This document shows positions 55,251 to 62,999 of a stretch of 64,000 bases of DNA, one piece after another; the first letter of the stretch is position 1; every line of letters begins with the position of its first letter. A model generated the notes under the pieces. That model made no database searches. It was not told the DNA's origin and worked only from the letters and a program-made list of their open reading frames with translations. The translations under genes and the position numbers were made by a program. Location: contig NZ_BOOJ01000032.1 in assembly GCF_016863175.1 (NCBI RefSeq), positions 186,001-250,000 of the forward strand, written 5' to 3'. The stretch is from Paraplanobispora siamensis. Its GTDB lineage: Bacteria > Actinomycetota > Actinomycetes > Streptosporangiales > Streptosporangiaceae.

Positions 55251-55997
55251 TCAGCGGCTCAGCGTCGCGTCGCCGAAGACGGCTCCCCGGAGGTGGTCGT
55301 CGGTCTTCCCGCCGACGCGGGTCACGGCCAGGCGCAGTTTCACCAGACCGGTGACGTCCACGTCGGCCTTCACCTGCTGGGTGTATTTCACGGTCTTTCG
55401 GTACAGCACCCGCCCGTTTCCGGAAATGACGAACTCGGCGGACGAGTCGGTGGCCAGTTCGTCGTTGAGGCCGAGAGTGGCGCTGAATGTTCGATACGAC
55501 CCGTCAAGGGTGTACTCGGCCCATGCGGTGTAGTCGGCGGACCATATCTCCATTCCGATGCCGTGCAAATACGAATGGCCGTTGACTTTGTGCGCCCCGG
55601 GACCCGAACTGCCCTGCCGCGCGGTGACGGCGTCCTTCAGTTCGGCCAGATGGACGGGCGCGCCCGCCGTCGTCCCGTCCCCCTCCGCGCCGCCGGACGG
55701 CTCCGCGGCGCCGGGCTCCGCGACGGTGGGCTCCGTCGCCTCCTCCGGGGTGGCGGTGACCGTGGCGGTGGCCGTGACCGTGTGGAACACCGACCGTACG
55801 GCCGTCGAGGTGACCGCCGCGTTGGGTGCGACCCGGCCGGCGAGGTCGCTGGGGGAGAAGTAGATTCCCGCGAGGGTGCCGGCCAGGGTGAGGGCGGCGG
55901 TGACGAGCGCCGTGGCCGAGGTGATCCAGACGTTCCCCCGGCTGTGCGCCCGGTTCTTCTCGTTCTCGGTGCTGTCGATGATGTTCTCTGTCGTCAC
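55251..55997 (-). CDS. Membrane-anchored NPCBM-domain protein
   Basis: A 248-residue protein: a 22-residue cytoplasmic tail, one membrane segment (about 24-47, ITSATALVTAALTLAGTLAGIYF), a Thr/Ala/Glu-rich stalk (60-115), and a C-terminal NPCBM/NEW2-like beta-sandwich (about 125-248) with SYLHGIGMEIWSADYTAWAEYTLDGSYRTFSATLGLND and VKADVDVTGLVKLRLAV. These domains bind carbohydrate next to glycosidase catalytic domains; here it stands without an enzyme and faces outward, so it might bind cell-surface or polymer sugars. The start is GTG. A low-GC region lies upstream. Confidence 0.83.
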   Translation of the reverse strand: MTTENIIDSTENEKNRAHSRGNVWITSATALVTAALTLAGTLAGIYFSPSDLAGRVAPNAAVTSTAVRSVFHTVTATATVTATPEEATEPTVAEPGAAEPSGGAEGDGTTAGAPVHLAELKDAVTARQGSSGPGAHKVNGHSYLHGIGMEIWSADYTAWAEYTLDGSYRTFSATLGLNDELATDSSAEFVISGNGRVLYRKTVKYTQQVKADVDVTGLVKLRLAVTRVGGKTDDHLRGAVFGDATLSR

Positions 55998-56291
55998 GGC
56001 GTGCCTCGTTCCTCACCGACCCGTGCCGGGACGCGAAGGCGGCCGTCATCTCCGTTTCCCCATGAGCGGTATCCGTCCGGCCCTCACGTTTATTCGGCGC
56101 GAGAATGCGCTCTTTCGTGATATGGGACGCGTGCGATGTTGCATGGGAATACCGGTGAGATGTCTCGCTTTTATAACGCCTGTATTGTGCGTGAGGCAGC
56201 GCTATATCGGAAATTTTCCTGCAAAATTATTTAAACTACGAAATGCAGGCGATTTGGCGAATAAAGGTATATATGGTGAATTCTGGGGAGG
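55998..56291. other. Low-GC intergenic region without a recognised gene (294 bp)
   Basis: From about 56060 to 56290 the sequence is markedly AT-richer than anything else here except the LPMO leader, with runs such as AAATTTTCC and ATTATTTAAAC. Frames through it code for no family I recognise. It separates the divergently-read 5' end of the NPCBM gene from the 3' end of a FadE gene. It may hold the NPCBM promoter or be a remnant of acquired DNA. Confidence 0.5.
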
Positions 56292-57308
56292 TCAGCCGGT
56301 CGTCAGGGAGGCGATCACCCGGGCGCGGTGGTCGGCGGGGGAGCCCCAGGCCGAGTGCAGGGCCCTGGCCTTGCGGATCCACAGGCTCGGGTCGTACTCG
56401 TCGGTGTAGCCGATCGCGCCGTGCACCTGCAGGGCGATCCTGGCCGCCGCGTAGGCGGCCTCCGAGGCCGCGGCCTTGCCGGCCGACGCGTCGCGCGGGA
56501 AGTCCGGCGAGCCGTACGACAGGGCCGCGCCGTGGACCAGCGGCCGGGCGTACTCCAGGCCCACGAGCACGTCGGCGAGGTGGTGCTTGACCGCCTGGAA
56601 CTCCCCGACCGGCCGGCCGAACTGCCGCCGCGCGGCGGCGTACTCCACCGTGACCTCCAGTAGCCGCCGCCCCACCCCGACCAGCTGGGCGGCGCAGGCC
56701 AGCACGCCCATGCCGTAGGCCGCCGCGGCCGCCCGCCGCACTTCCGGGCCGGTGGCCAGCACGGCGCCCGGGGCGGGCCGGCACAGCCGCCGGGCCGGGT
56801 CCAGGGAGGTCATCGGCGTCCCGGGCGCGGCCTCGCGCAGCTCGTCGCCGTCCACGACCAGGACGAGGTCGGCGACACCGGCGTCCAGCGCGTACGGCAC
56901 GGCAGGGGGCAGCGCGAGCGAGACGACGGCCGCGCCCCCGGCGATGCGAGGCAGCCACCCGGCGGCGAACTCCGTGAACCCGCGATCACGATCCTCGCCG
57001 GGTCCGCCGAGCCGGTCGAGGAGGACGGCCGCGGCGACGGTCTCGGCCAGCGGTCCGGGCGCGGCGTGCCGGCCGAGTTCGTGGAAGGCGGTCACCAGTT
57101 CCACCGGCAGCGGCCCGGCCCCGCCCGCGCTCTCGGGTACGGCCAGCGCGAAGACCCCGGCCCCGGCGAGCGAGCGCCACAGGGCCAGACCGGGCTCCGG
57201 CTCCCCGGCGGACCAGGCCCGGACCGCGCCCGGCGTGCCCGCCCCGGCCAGCAGCTTGTCCAGGGTCTCGCCGAACAGCCGCTGCTCGGCGTCGAGGACG
57301 AACTTCAC
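56292..57308 (-). CDS. Acyl-CoA dehydrogenase, short FadE type (steroid cluster)
   Basis: A 338-residue dehydrogenase, shorter than the classical 380-390, like the FadE32/FadE33 subunits of mycobacterial steroid clusters. It has FVLDAEQRLFGETLDKLL, FALAVPESAGGAGPLP, the FGRPVGEFQAVKHHLADVLVGLEYA helix and ALQVHGAIGYTDEYDPSLWIRKARAL. Short FadEs often pair with a second FadE to form an alpha2beta2 enzyme with shared FAD sites (established for M. tuberculosis); the adjacent 375-residue FadE is the obvious partner. GTG start with GGGAGG upstream. The exact FadE number cannot be fixed from sequence reading alone. Confidence 0.86.
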   Translation of the reverse strand: MKFVLDAEQRLFGETLDKLLAGAGTPGAVRAWSAGEPEPGLALWRSLAGAGVFALAVPESAGGAGPLPVELVTAFHELGRHAAPGPLAETVAAAVLLDRLGGPGEDRDRGFTEFAAGWLPRIAGGAAVVSLALPPAVPYALDAGVADLVLVVDGDELREAAPGTPMTSLDPARRLCRPAPGAVLATGPEVRRAAAAAYGMGVLACAAQLVGVGRRLLEVTVEYAAARRQFGRPVGEFQAVKHHLADVLVGLEYARPLVHGAALSYGSPDFPRDASAGKAAASEAAYAAARIALQVHGAIGYTDEYDPSLWIRKARALHSAWGSPADHRARVIASLTTG

Positions 57309-57342
57309 CGCTGCCTCCCGTTCCGCACGCCCCGCCCCGGGA

Positions 57343-58470
57343 TCACGACCGGTCCCTGGGCAGCCCGAGCACCCGCTCGGCCACGACGTTGCGCTGGATC
57401 TCGTTGGTCCCGGCGTAGATCGGACCGGCCAGGGAGAACACGTATCCCTCCAGCCAGTCGCCGTCGAGCTCGCCGTCCGGGCCCAGCAGGTCGAGCGCGG
57501 TCTCGTGCAGCGCCACGTCCAGCTCGGACCAGAAGATCTTGTTGATGCTGGCCTCGGCGCCGACGTCCTCGGTGCGCGAGATCGTCTCGAAGCCCTTGAG
57601 CCGGTAGGCCCGCGCCTTGATCCAGGCGTCGGCCACCCGGTCGCGCAGCGCGGTGTCGGCGGGGTCGGCGCGCTCGCGCCAGAGCGCGAGAAGCCGGTCG
57701 GCGGCGGCCAGGAAGCGGCCGGGACTGCGCAGCGTGAGGCCGCGCTCGTTGCCCGCCGTGCTCATCGCCACCTTCCAGCCCTCGCCGGGGGCGCCGATGA
57801 CGTCGCGGTCGGGGACGAACACGTCGTCGAGGAACAGCTCGGCGAAGGCCGGCTTGCCGTCGATGCGGCCGATCGGCCGCCGGGTGACCCCCTCGGCCTC
57901 CAGCGGGAACATCGCGTACGTCAGGCCGCGGTGCCGTCCGGCCTCGGGATCGGAGCGGAACAGGCCGAAGCCGCGGTCGGCGAAGGCCGCGCGCGAGCTC
58001 CAGGTCTTCTGCCCGTTGAGCAGCCAGCCGCCGTCCACCCGGGTCGCCGTGGCCCGCAGGGCGGCCAGGTCGCTGCCCGCGCCCGGCTCGGACCACGCCT
58101 GGGCCCAGATCTCCTCGCCGGAGGCCATCGGCGGCAGGACCCGGTCGAGCTGCTCGGGGGTGCCGTGCCGGAACAGCGTGGGCGCCAGCAGGTTGATGCC
58201 GTTCTGGCTGACCCGGCCCGGTGCCCCGGCCGCGTAGTACTCCTCCTCGAAGACCAGCCACTCCAGCGGGGTCGCGTCGCGCCCGCCGTATCGCGCGGGC
58301 CAGGAGACGACCGAGAGCCGGGCCCCGGCCAGCTCGCGCTCCCAGGCGCGGTGGGCGGTGAAGCCCTCCTCGGTCTCCAGCGAGGGCGGCGGCGGGTCGG
58401 GCACGTGGGCGCGCAGCCAGTCCCGCACCTCGGCGCGGAACGGCTCCACGGACGACAGGTCGAGGTCCAT
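57343..58470 (-). CDS. Acyl-CoA dehydrogenase, FadE30/FadE31-like (steroid cluster)
   Basis: A 375-residue acyl-CoA dehydrogenase. It shows VSWPARYGGRDATPLEWLVFEEEY, AWSEPGAGSDLAAL (FAD/substrate), VDGGWLLNGQKTWSS, and the C-terminal PIYAGTNEIQRNVVAERVLGLPRD. Length and context match FadE30 or FadE31 of the KstR2 regulon, which desaturate HIP-derived CoA esters. The ATG at 58470 gives MDLDLSSVEP; an upstream start adding six residues is less likely because AAGGCGG fits the internal ATG. It is divergent from the SDR-kstR2-fadA6 operon across the operator at 58533-58555 and 34 bp upstream of the short FadE gene. Confidence 0.88.
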   Translation of the reverse strand: MDLDLSSVEPFRAEVRDWLRAHVPDPPPPSLETEEGFTAHRAWERELAGARLSVVSWPARYGGRDATPLEWLVFEEEYYAAGAPGRVSQNGINLLAPTLFRHGTPEQLDRVLPPMASGEEIWAQAWSEPGAGSDLAALRATATRVDGGWLLNGQKTWSSRAAFADRGFGLFRSDPEAGRHRGLTYAMFPLEAEGVTRRPIGRIDGKPAFAELFLDDVFVPDRDVIGAPGEGWKVAMSTAGNERGLTLRSPGRFLAAADRLLALWRERADPADTALRDRVADAWIKARAYRLKGFETISRTEDVGAEASINKIFWSELDVALHETALDLLGPDGELDGDWLEGYVFSLAGPIYAGTNEIQRNVVAERVLGLPRDRS

Positions 58471-58532
58471 CGGCGACCGCCTTCCCACTCGTCGGTCCGT
58501 CCGGGCGGAGGAGTACGGCGCCCGTCCTGATT

Positions 58533-58555
58533 CTTTCTAACAACTGTTTGGTAGA
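58533..58555. promoter_or_regulatory. KstR2-type operator candidate in the divergent fadE / ipdF-kstR2 promoter
   Basis: CTTTCTAACAACTGTTTGGT plus AGA, identical at 21 of 23 bases to 48384-48406. A plus-strand -10-like TAGAGT (58552-58557) overlaps its right edge, so bound repressor would block the operon that includes kstR2 itself, and probably the divergent fadE pair. Confidence 0.75.
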
Positions 58556-58587
58556 GTAAACCATGCGACGCTCAGGGAGGAGAGGGT

Positions 58588-59364
58588 GTGAAGCCGTCCT
58601 ACGTCCCGGGCCACGGCCTGCTGCGTGACCGGGTGGCGGTGGTGACCGCCGCCGCGGGCACCGGCATCGGCGGGGCCTGCGCCCGCCGCCTGCTGGAGGA
58701 GGGCGCCCGCGTGATGGTCAGCGACGCCCACCACCGGCGGCTGGCGGAGAGCCTGGCCGCCCTGGAGAAGGAGTTCGGCCCGGACGCGGTGGCCGCGCAG
58801 CCGTGCGACGTCACCTCCGAGGAGCAGGTCCGCGCCCTGTTCGCCGCCGCCGAGGAGCGCCTGGGACCGGTGGACGTGGTCGTCAACAACGCCGGGCTCG
58901 GCGGCACCGCCAAGCTCGTCGAGATGACCGACGAGCAGTGGCACCGGGTCCTCGACGTCACGCTTACCGGCACGATGCGCTGCACCCGGGCCGCGCTGGC
59001 GCTCATGCAGCCGCGGGGGCGCGGCGTGGTCGTCAACAACGCCTCGGTGATCGGCTGGCGGGCGCAGGAGGGGCAGGCCCACTACGCGGCGGCCAAGGCC
59101 GGGGTCATGGCGCTGACGAGGTGCGCGGCCATCGAGGCGGCGCCGTACGGCGTGCGGGTCAACGCGGTGGCCCCCTCGCTGGCCATGCACCCGAACCTCG
59201 CCAAGGTGACCACCGAGGAGCTGCTGGCCGAACTCACCGCGAAGGAGGCGCTCGGGCGGGCCGCGGAGCCGTGGGAGGTGGCCAACGTTATCGTCTTCCT
59301 CGCCAGCGACTACTCCTCGTACATGACGGGCGAGGTCGTCTCCGTCTCCAGCCAGCACCCCTGA
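58588..59364 (+). CDS. ipdF: Short-chain dehydrogenase, IpdF-like (Rv3559c type)
   Basis: A 258-residue SDR. It has the unusual nucleotide loop VTAAAGTGIGGACARRLLEEG, NNAG, the catalytic Ser in NNASVIGWRAQEG and Tyr-x3-Lys in HYAAAKAG, and ends SSQHP. This AAAGTGIG loop and gene position match Rv3559c/IpdF, which oxidises 5-hydroxy-HIC-CoA in HIP degradation (established in mycobacteria). GTG start with GGGAGGAGAGG. It leads the operon with kstR2 and fadA6. Confidence 0.86.
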   Translation: MKPSYVPGHGLLRDRVAVVTAAAGTGIGGACARRLLEEGARVMVSDAHHRRLAESLAALEKEFGPDAVAAQPCDVTSEEQVRALFAAAEERLGPVDVVVNNAGLGGTAKLVEMTDEQWHRVLDVTLTGTMRCTRAALALMQPRGRGVVVNNASVIGWRAQEGQAHYAAAKAGVMALTRCAAIEAAPYGVRVNAVAPSLAMHPNLAKVTTEELLAELTAKEALGRAAEPWEVANVIVFLASDYSSYMTGEVVSVSSQHP

Positions 59365-59378
59365 GAGGTCCACGTCCC

Positions 59379-59996
59379 ATGAGCCCACGACGCCGAGACT
59401 CCGAGAGCACCGCGGCCGCGCGCGCCGAGCGGCGGGCCGGGCTGCTGGCCACGGCGGCGGAGGTGTTCGCGTCGCGGGGGTACGCCGCCACCACGGTCCG
59501 CGAGGTGGCCGACGCCGCGGGCATCCTCGGCGGCAGCCTCTACTATCACTTCGACTCCAAGGAGTCGATGGTCGACGAGATCCTCTCGACGTTCCTCACC
59601 GACATGTGGGCCGCCTACGACCGGGTGCTCGGCTCGGGGCTCGGCGCGCGCGAGACGTTCCAGGAGCTCGTCACCGAGTCCTTCCGGATGATCGACCGCC
59701 ACCGCCCGGCGGTCGTGATCTACCAGAACGAGTCCAAGCACCTGGCGGCCAACCCGCGCTTCGGCTACCTGCAGGAGTCCCAGCGGCGCTTCAGGGAGAC
59801 CTGGCTGGCCGTGCTCGACCGGGGCGTCCTGGACGGCGAGTTCCGCGCCGACCTCGACACCGGGCTGATCTACCGGTTCATCCGCGACACGGTCTGGCTG
59901 GCGGCGGGCTGGTACCGCGGCGACGGCCCGCTGTCGGCGGAGGAGATCGCAAGGCAGTACATCGCGATGGTCCTGGAAGGGATCCTGTCGACCTGA
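59379..59996 (+). CDS. kstR2: TetR-family repressor, KstR2-like
   Basis: A 205-residue TetR protein. The HTH region TAAEVFASRGYAATTVREVADAAGILGGSLYYHFDSKESMVDEILSTFL is close to mycobacterial KstR2 as I remember it, and VIYQNESKHLAANPRF matches its ligand domain. KstR2 responds to HIP-CoA and controls HIP catabolism (established). Gene order SDR-kstR2-fadA6 supports the call. It lies 14 bp after the SDR gene and 10 bp before fadA6, within one operon that carries the shared operator, so it is autoregulated. Confidence 0.88.
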   Translation: MSPRRRDSESTAAARAERRAGLLATAAEVFASRGYAATTVREVADAAGILGGSLYYHFDSKESMVDEILSTFLTDMWAAYDRVLGSGLGARETFQELVTESFRMIDRHRPAVVIYQNESKHLAANPRFGYLQESQRRFRETWLAVLDRGVLDGEFRADLDTGLIYRFIRDTVWLAAGWYRGDGPLSAEEIARQYIAMVLEGILST

Positions 59997-60006
59997 GGAG
60001 TCACCG

Positions 60007-61170
60007 ATGGCCCGTTCCGCATCCGAGGCCTACATCGTCGAGGCGGTGCGCACCCCCGTGGGCAGGCGCGGCGGCGGCCTGTCCGGCGTGCACCCCGCCG
60101 ACCTGGGCGCGCACGCGCTGACCGCCCTGATGACGCGATCCGGCATCGACCCGGCCGCGGTGGAGGACGTGATCTTCGGGTGCGTGGACACCGTCGGCCC
60201 GCAGGCCGGTGACATCGCCCGCACCTGCTGGCTGGCCGCCGGGCTGCCGGAGGAGGTGCCGGGCGTCACCGTCGACCGGCAGTGCGGCTCCTCCCAGCAG
60301 GCGGTGCACTTCGCGGCGCAGGCGGTGCTGTCCGGGACCGCCGACGTGGTGGTAGCCGGGGGAGTGCAGAGCATGTCGCAGATCCCCATCGGCTACGCCA
60401 TGACCGCCGGGCAGGCGCTCGGCTTCGACAGCCCGTTCACCGGGTCCAGGGGCTGGCGGGAGCGGTACGGCGAGCAGGAGGTCTCCCAGTTCCGCGGCGC
60501 CGAGATGATCGCCGAGCACTGGGGTCTGTCCCGCCCGGACATGGAGGCCTTCGCCTACGAGTCGCACCGGCGGGCGATCCGGGCGATCGACGAGGGGCGC
60601 TTCACGCGTGAGATCGCGCCCCTGGAGGGGGTCGAGCACGACGAGGGGCCGCGCCGGGACACCACCCCGGAGAAGATGGCCGGGCTGAGGACCCTGGTGG
60701 AGGGCGGGCGGCTCACCGCGGCGATGGCCTCGCAGATCTCCGACGGCGCGGCGGCCCTGCTGATCGCCTCGGAGCGGGCCGTACGCGACCACGGCCTGCG
60801 GCCCCGCGCCCGCGTCCACCACCTGTCGGCGCGCGGCGAGGACCCCATCCGGATGTTGTCGGCGCCGATCCCCGCCACGGCCCACGCGCTGAAGAAGGCC
60901 GGCATGGCGATCGGCGACATCGACGCCGTGGAGATCAACGAGGCGTTCGCCCCGGTCGTGCTGGCCTGGCTGAAGGAGACGGGAGCCGACCCGGCGAAGG
61001 TCAACCCCAACGGCGGCGCGATCGCCCTCGGCCACCCCCTCGGCGCCACCGGCGCCCGGCTGATGACCTCCCTCCTGCACGAACTGGAGCGCACCGGCGG
61101 CCGGTACGGCCTGCAGACCATGTGCGAGGGCGGCGGCCAGGCCAACGTAACCGTCATCGAGCGCCTGTGA
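60007..61170 (+). CDS. fadA6: Acetyl-CoA acyltransferase (thiolase), FadA6-like
   Basis: A 387-residue thiolase with all active-site residues: acyl-accepting Cys in VDRQCGSSQQAVHFA, the His of EINEAFAPV and of NPNGGAIALGHPLGATGARL, and the second Cys in TMCEGGGQANV. In the KstR2 regulon FadA6 carries out thiolysis of the ring-opened CoA ester after IpdAB (established in M. tuberculosis). Its 3' end overlaps a convergent TetR gene by 17 bp. Confidence 0.9.
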   Translation: MARSASEAYIVEAVRTPVGRRGGGLSGVHPADLGAHALTALMTRSGIDPAAVEDVIFGCVDTVGPQAGDIARTCWLAAGLPEEVPGVTVDRQCGSSQQAVHFAAQAVLSGTADVVVAGGVQSMSQIPIGYAMTAGQALGFDSPFTGSRGWRERYGEQEVSQFRGAEMIAEHWGLSRPDMEAFAYESHRRAIRAIDEGRFTREIAPLEGVEHDEGPRRDTTPEKMAGLRTLVEGGRLTAAMASQISDGAAALLIASERAVRDHGLRPRARVHHLSARGEDPIRMLSAPIPATAHALKKAGMAIGDIDAVEINEAFAPVVLAWLKETGADPAKVNPNGGAIALGHPLGATGARLMTSLLHELERTGGRYGLQTMCEGGGQANVTVIERL

Positions 61171-61774
61171 CCTCCCGGGACGGGTGACCGTCCCCGGCCG
61201 GTGGGCGGCGGGTGAGGGCGGCGGTGACGGCATCGGTCAGGTGGTGTCCGGCATCGAGGGCGTCCCTGCCGCAGTCGACCGTGAGCTGCTCCCAGACGGG
61301 GACGGAGGTCATCGCCCAGGCGAGGTCGGCGGCGGTCTCGGGGGTCAGGCCGGGGCGGAGCAGGCCGGTGGCGCCGAGCCTGCGGGTGGCGGCCAGGAAG
61401 CCCGCGCGGAGCTCGCCCGTGCGGTCGTTCCAGGCCGCGGCGGTGTCGGGGTCGTCATGGCGGGAGGCCAGCAGCGCCGAGGCGATCGGGCGGATCCTGT
61501 CCGCGTAGGAGAGCCAGGCCGCGAGGAAGGCGCGCAGCGCCTCGAGGGGGTCCTGCTCGGCGAGGGCCCGCTCGCAGCGCGGGCGGATGCCGTCGGCGTC
61601 GTCCATGTGCCGTACGAGGGCCAGGAACAAGCTCGCCCGGGAGGCGAAGTGGAGGTAGACCGCCTGGCGGGAGACGCCGGTCTCGCGAGCCACGTCGGCC
61701 ATCGTGAACCCGGTGCCGCGATGGGCGATGAGCCGTCGGGTGGCCTCGAGGATGCGCGGTCGCGTGCTTGACAC
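61154..61774 (-). CDS. TetR-family repressor
   Basis: A 206-residue TetR protein with HTH FTMADVARETGVSRQAVYLHFASRASLFLALVRH (about 23-56) and a helical ligand domain. The GTG start (61774) lies within an 18-bp palindrome and six bases after TATGCT, so the mRNA is probably leaderless. It is divergent from a SnoaL-like gene, with two identical palindromes between them. It is not obviously part of the steroid regulon, though it abuts fadA6. Confidence 0.9.
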   Translation of the reverse strand: MSSTRPRILEATRRLIAHRGTGFTMADVARETGVSRQAVYLHFASRASLFLALVRHMDDADGIRPRCERALAEQDPLEALRAFLAAWLSYADRIRPIASALLASRHDDPDTAAAWNDRTGELRAGFLAATRRLGATGLLRPGLTPETAADLAWAMTSVPVWEQLTVDCGRDALDAGHHLTDAVTAALTRRPPAGDGHPSREVTGAR

Positions 61775-61810
61775 GTGTCAAGCATAGCTCTAGCTTGACA
61801 CGTGTCAAGC
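61766..61810. promoter_or_regulatory. Twin perfect 18-bp operators with interlocked divergent promoters
   Basis: GCTTGACACGTGTCAAGC occurs at 61766-61783 and 61793-61810. Each palindrome contains a TTGACA usable as -35. Minus strand: TTGACA (61803-61808), 16 bp, TATGCT (61781-61786), then six bases and the tetR GTG. Plus strand: TTGACA (61769-61774), 16 bp, TAGCTT (61791-61796). A bound dimer at either site would block both promoters. Confidence 0.88.
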
Positions 61811-61834
61811 ACGTGACCCGGTGAAGGGAAACCG

Positions 61835-62242
61835 ATGAGCGGCGCTCACCCGGCAGCCGTCGCCGCGCTGGCCGCGATGGAGGCGGTCGGCGCCGGTGAT
61901 CGGGATGCCTGGCTGGCCTGGTACGCCCCGGATGCCGTGCTCCACGATCCGGTCGGCGGCTCACCGCTGGATCCGTCAGGCACCGGCCTGGTGGGGCGGG
62001 CGGCCCTCGAGCGGTTCTGGGAGCTCACCGTCGCCCCCAACGACGTCCGGTTCGACGTCGCCGCCGTGCATCCCGCAGGCGACGAGGCCGCGGTCGTGGC
62101 CTCGGTGACGATCCGTTCCCCCCACGGCGCACAGGCCTCCTACGACGGCGTCTTCGTCTACCGGGTCGGCGACGACGGGCGGATCGTCGCGGTGCGCGCC
62201 TACTGGGATCTGCAGCGGGTGCTGTCCGGGCTCGGTTTCTGA
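61835..62242 (+). CDS. SnoaL-like / NTF2-fold protein
   Basis: A 135-residue cone-fold protein: AALAAMEAVGAGDRDAWLAWYAPDAVLHDPVGGSPLD, then GRAALERFWELTV, VVASVTIRSPHGAQASYDGVFVYRVGDDGRIVAVRAYWD. This is the SnoaL/ketosteroid-isomerase-like group, including isomerases, hydratases and binding proteins. A KSI-like role near the steroid genes is tempting, but the classical Asp/Tyr pair is not recognisable. It is divergent from and probably repressed by the TetR gene. AAGGGA precedes the ATG. Confidence 0.83.
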   Translation: MSGAHPAAVAALAAMEAVGAGDRDAWLAWYAPDAVLHDPVGGSPLDPSGTGLVGRAALERFWELTVAPNDVRFDVAAVHPAGDEAAVVASVTIRSPHGAQASYDGVFVYRVGDDGRIVAVRAYWDLQRVLSGLGF

Positions 62243-62303
62243 GTCCCGCCGCCGGACGGGTCACCGCTCCGGCCGCGCCAAGCGCGCGGTGCTCAGTTTT
62301 CAC

Positions 62304-62346
62304 GGCGCCGACCGTCATATCGGTATGAGGCCCGGCGGTCGGCGCC
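62304..62346 (+). promoter_or_regulatory. Hairpin in the leader of the TIGR03086 gene
   Basis: GGCGCCGACCG and CGGTCGGCGCC form a perfect 11-bp stem around a 21-base loop that contains CATATCGGTATG. It lies 32 bp before the ATG of the next gene; it may be a terminator of the SnoaL-like gene or a leader structure. Confidence 0.5.
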
Positions 62347-62378
62347 GGCGAGCGATATCGACGACAGGGAGCGGTCGC

Positions 62379-62999
62379 ATGATGTCAGGCAGATCAGATG
62401 GCACGGGGGACGCGGTACCCGAAGCGCACGCGCCGGAGGGCGGCCGGCCGTACGACGTCACCGCCGATCGGTACCGCAGGCTGGCCGCGGCCTTCACCGC
62501 GAAGCTGGAAGGCGTGGGCGCGGACAAGTGGGGCGATCCGACGCCGTGTACCGACTGGTCGGTGGGTGAACTCGTGGGGCACGTGGTGGCGATGCACGAG
62601 GTCCACCTGTTCCAGGTGAACCGCCGGCCGCTCGCCCGCCCGGACGTCGAGCGGGATCCGCTCGGCGCCTTCGCGGTGATCCGGGATCAGGTACAGGCCG
62701 ACCTCGACGACAGGGGGCGGGCGGAGGAGACGTACACCGGCCGGTTCGGCCGGTGGACCTTCGCCGAGGGCATCGATCGATCGATATGCACCGAGCTCGT
62801 CGTCCACGGATGGGACCTGGCCCGCGCCACCGGTCAGGACGATCGGATCGACCCGGTGGAGATCCGGCGGGTCCGGGCCTCGCTCATGATCGTCGGGGAT
62901 GACGTCGTGCGGGGCATGATGGCGGGCCCCGAGGCGGAGGTCGGCCCGGATGCCGACGAGCAGGCACGTCTGCTGGCCTACCTCGGGCGGCGGCGGTGA
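62379..62999 (+). CDS. TIGR03086-family (mycothiol/maleylpyruvate isomerase-like, DinB fold) protein
   Basis: A 206-residue protein of the actinobacterial maleylpyruvate isomerase N-terminal-like group. It shows DKWGDPTPCTDWSVGELVGHVVAMHEVH and ELVVHGWDLARATGQ, whose His residues form the metal site of this DinB-like fold. Family members are mycothiol-dependent isomerases or unassigned. ATG at 62379 (or 62382) follows AGGGAG. Its stop overlaps the start of the MFS gene (GTGA), so the two are cotranscribed. Confidence 0.86.
   Translation: MMSGRSDGTGDAVPEAHAPEGGRPYDVTADRYRRLAAAFTAKLEGVGADKWGDPTPCTDWSVGELVGHVVAMHEVHLFQVNRRPLARPDVERDPLGAFAVIRDQVQADLDDRGRAEETYTGRFGRWTFAEGIDRSICTELVVHGWDLARATGQDDRIDPVEIRRVRASLMIVGDDVVRGMMAGPEAEVGPDADEQARLLAYLGRRR

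Noticed and set aside
55876-56409. Gene across the AT-rich island
   Set aside because: The 177-codon frame has no ribosome site, runs antisense into the fadE and NPCBM genes, and changes composition in mid-frame.
61835-62242. Ketosteroid isomerase assignment for the SnoaL-like protein
   Set aside because: Fold and location fit, but the catalytic Asp/Tyr signature was not recognisable and the gene has its own TetR control, not the shared steroid operator.
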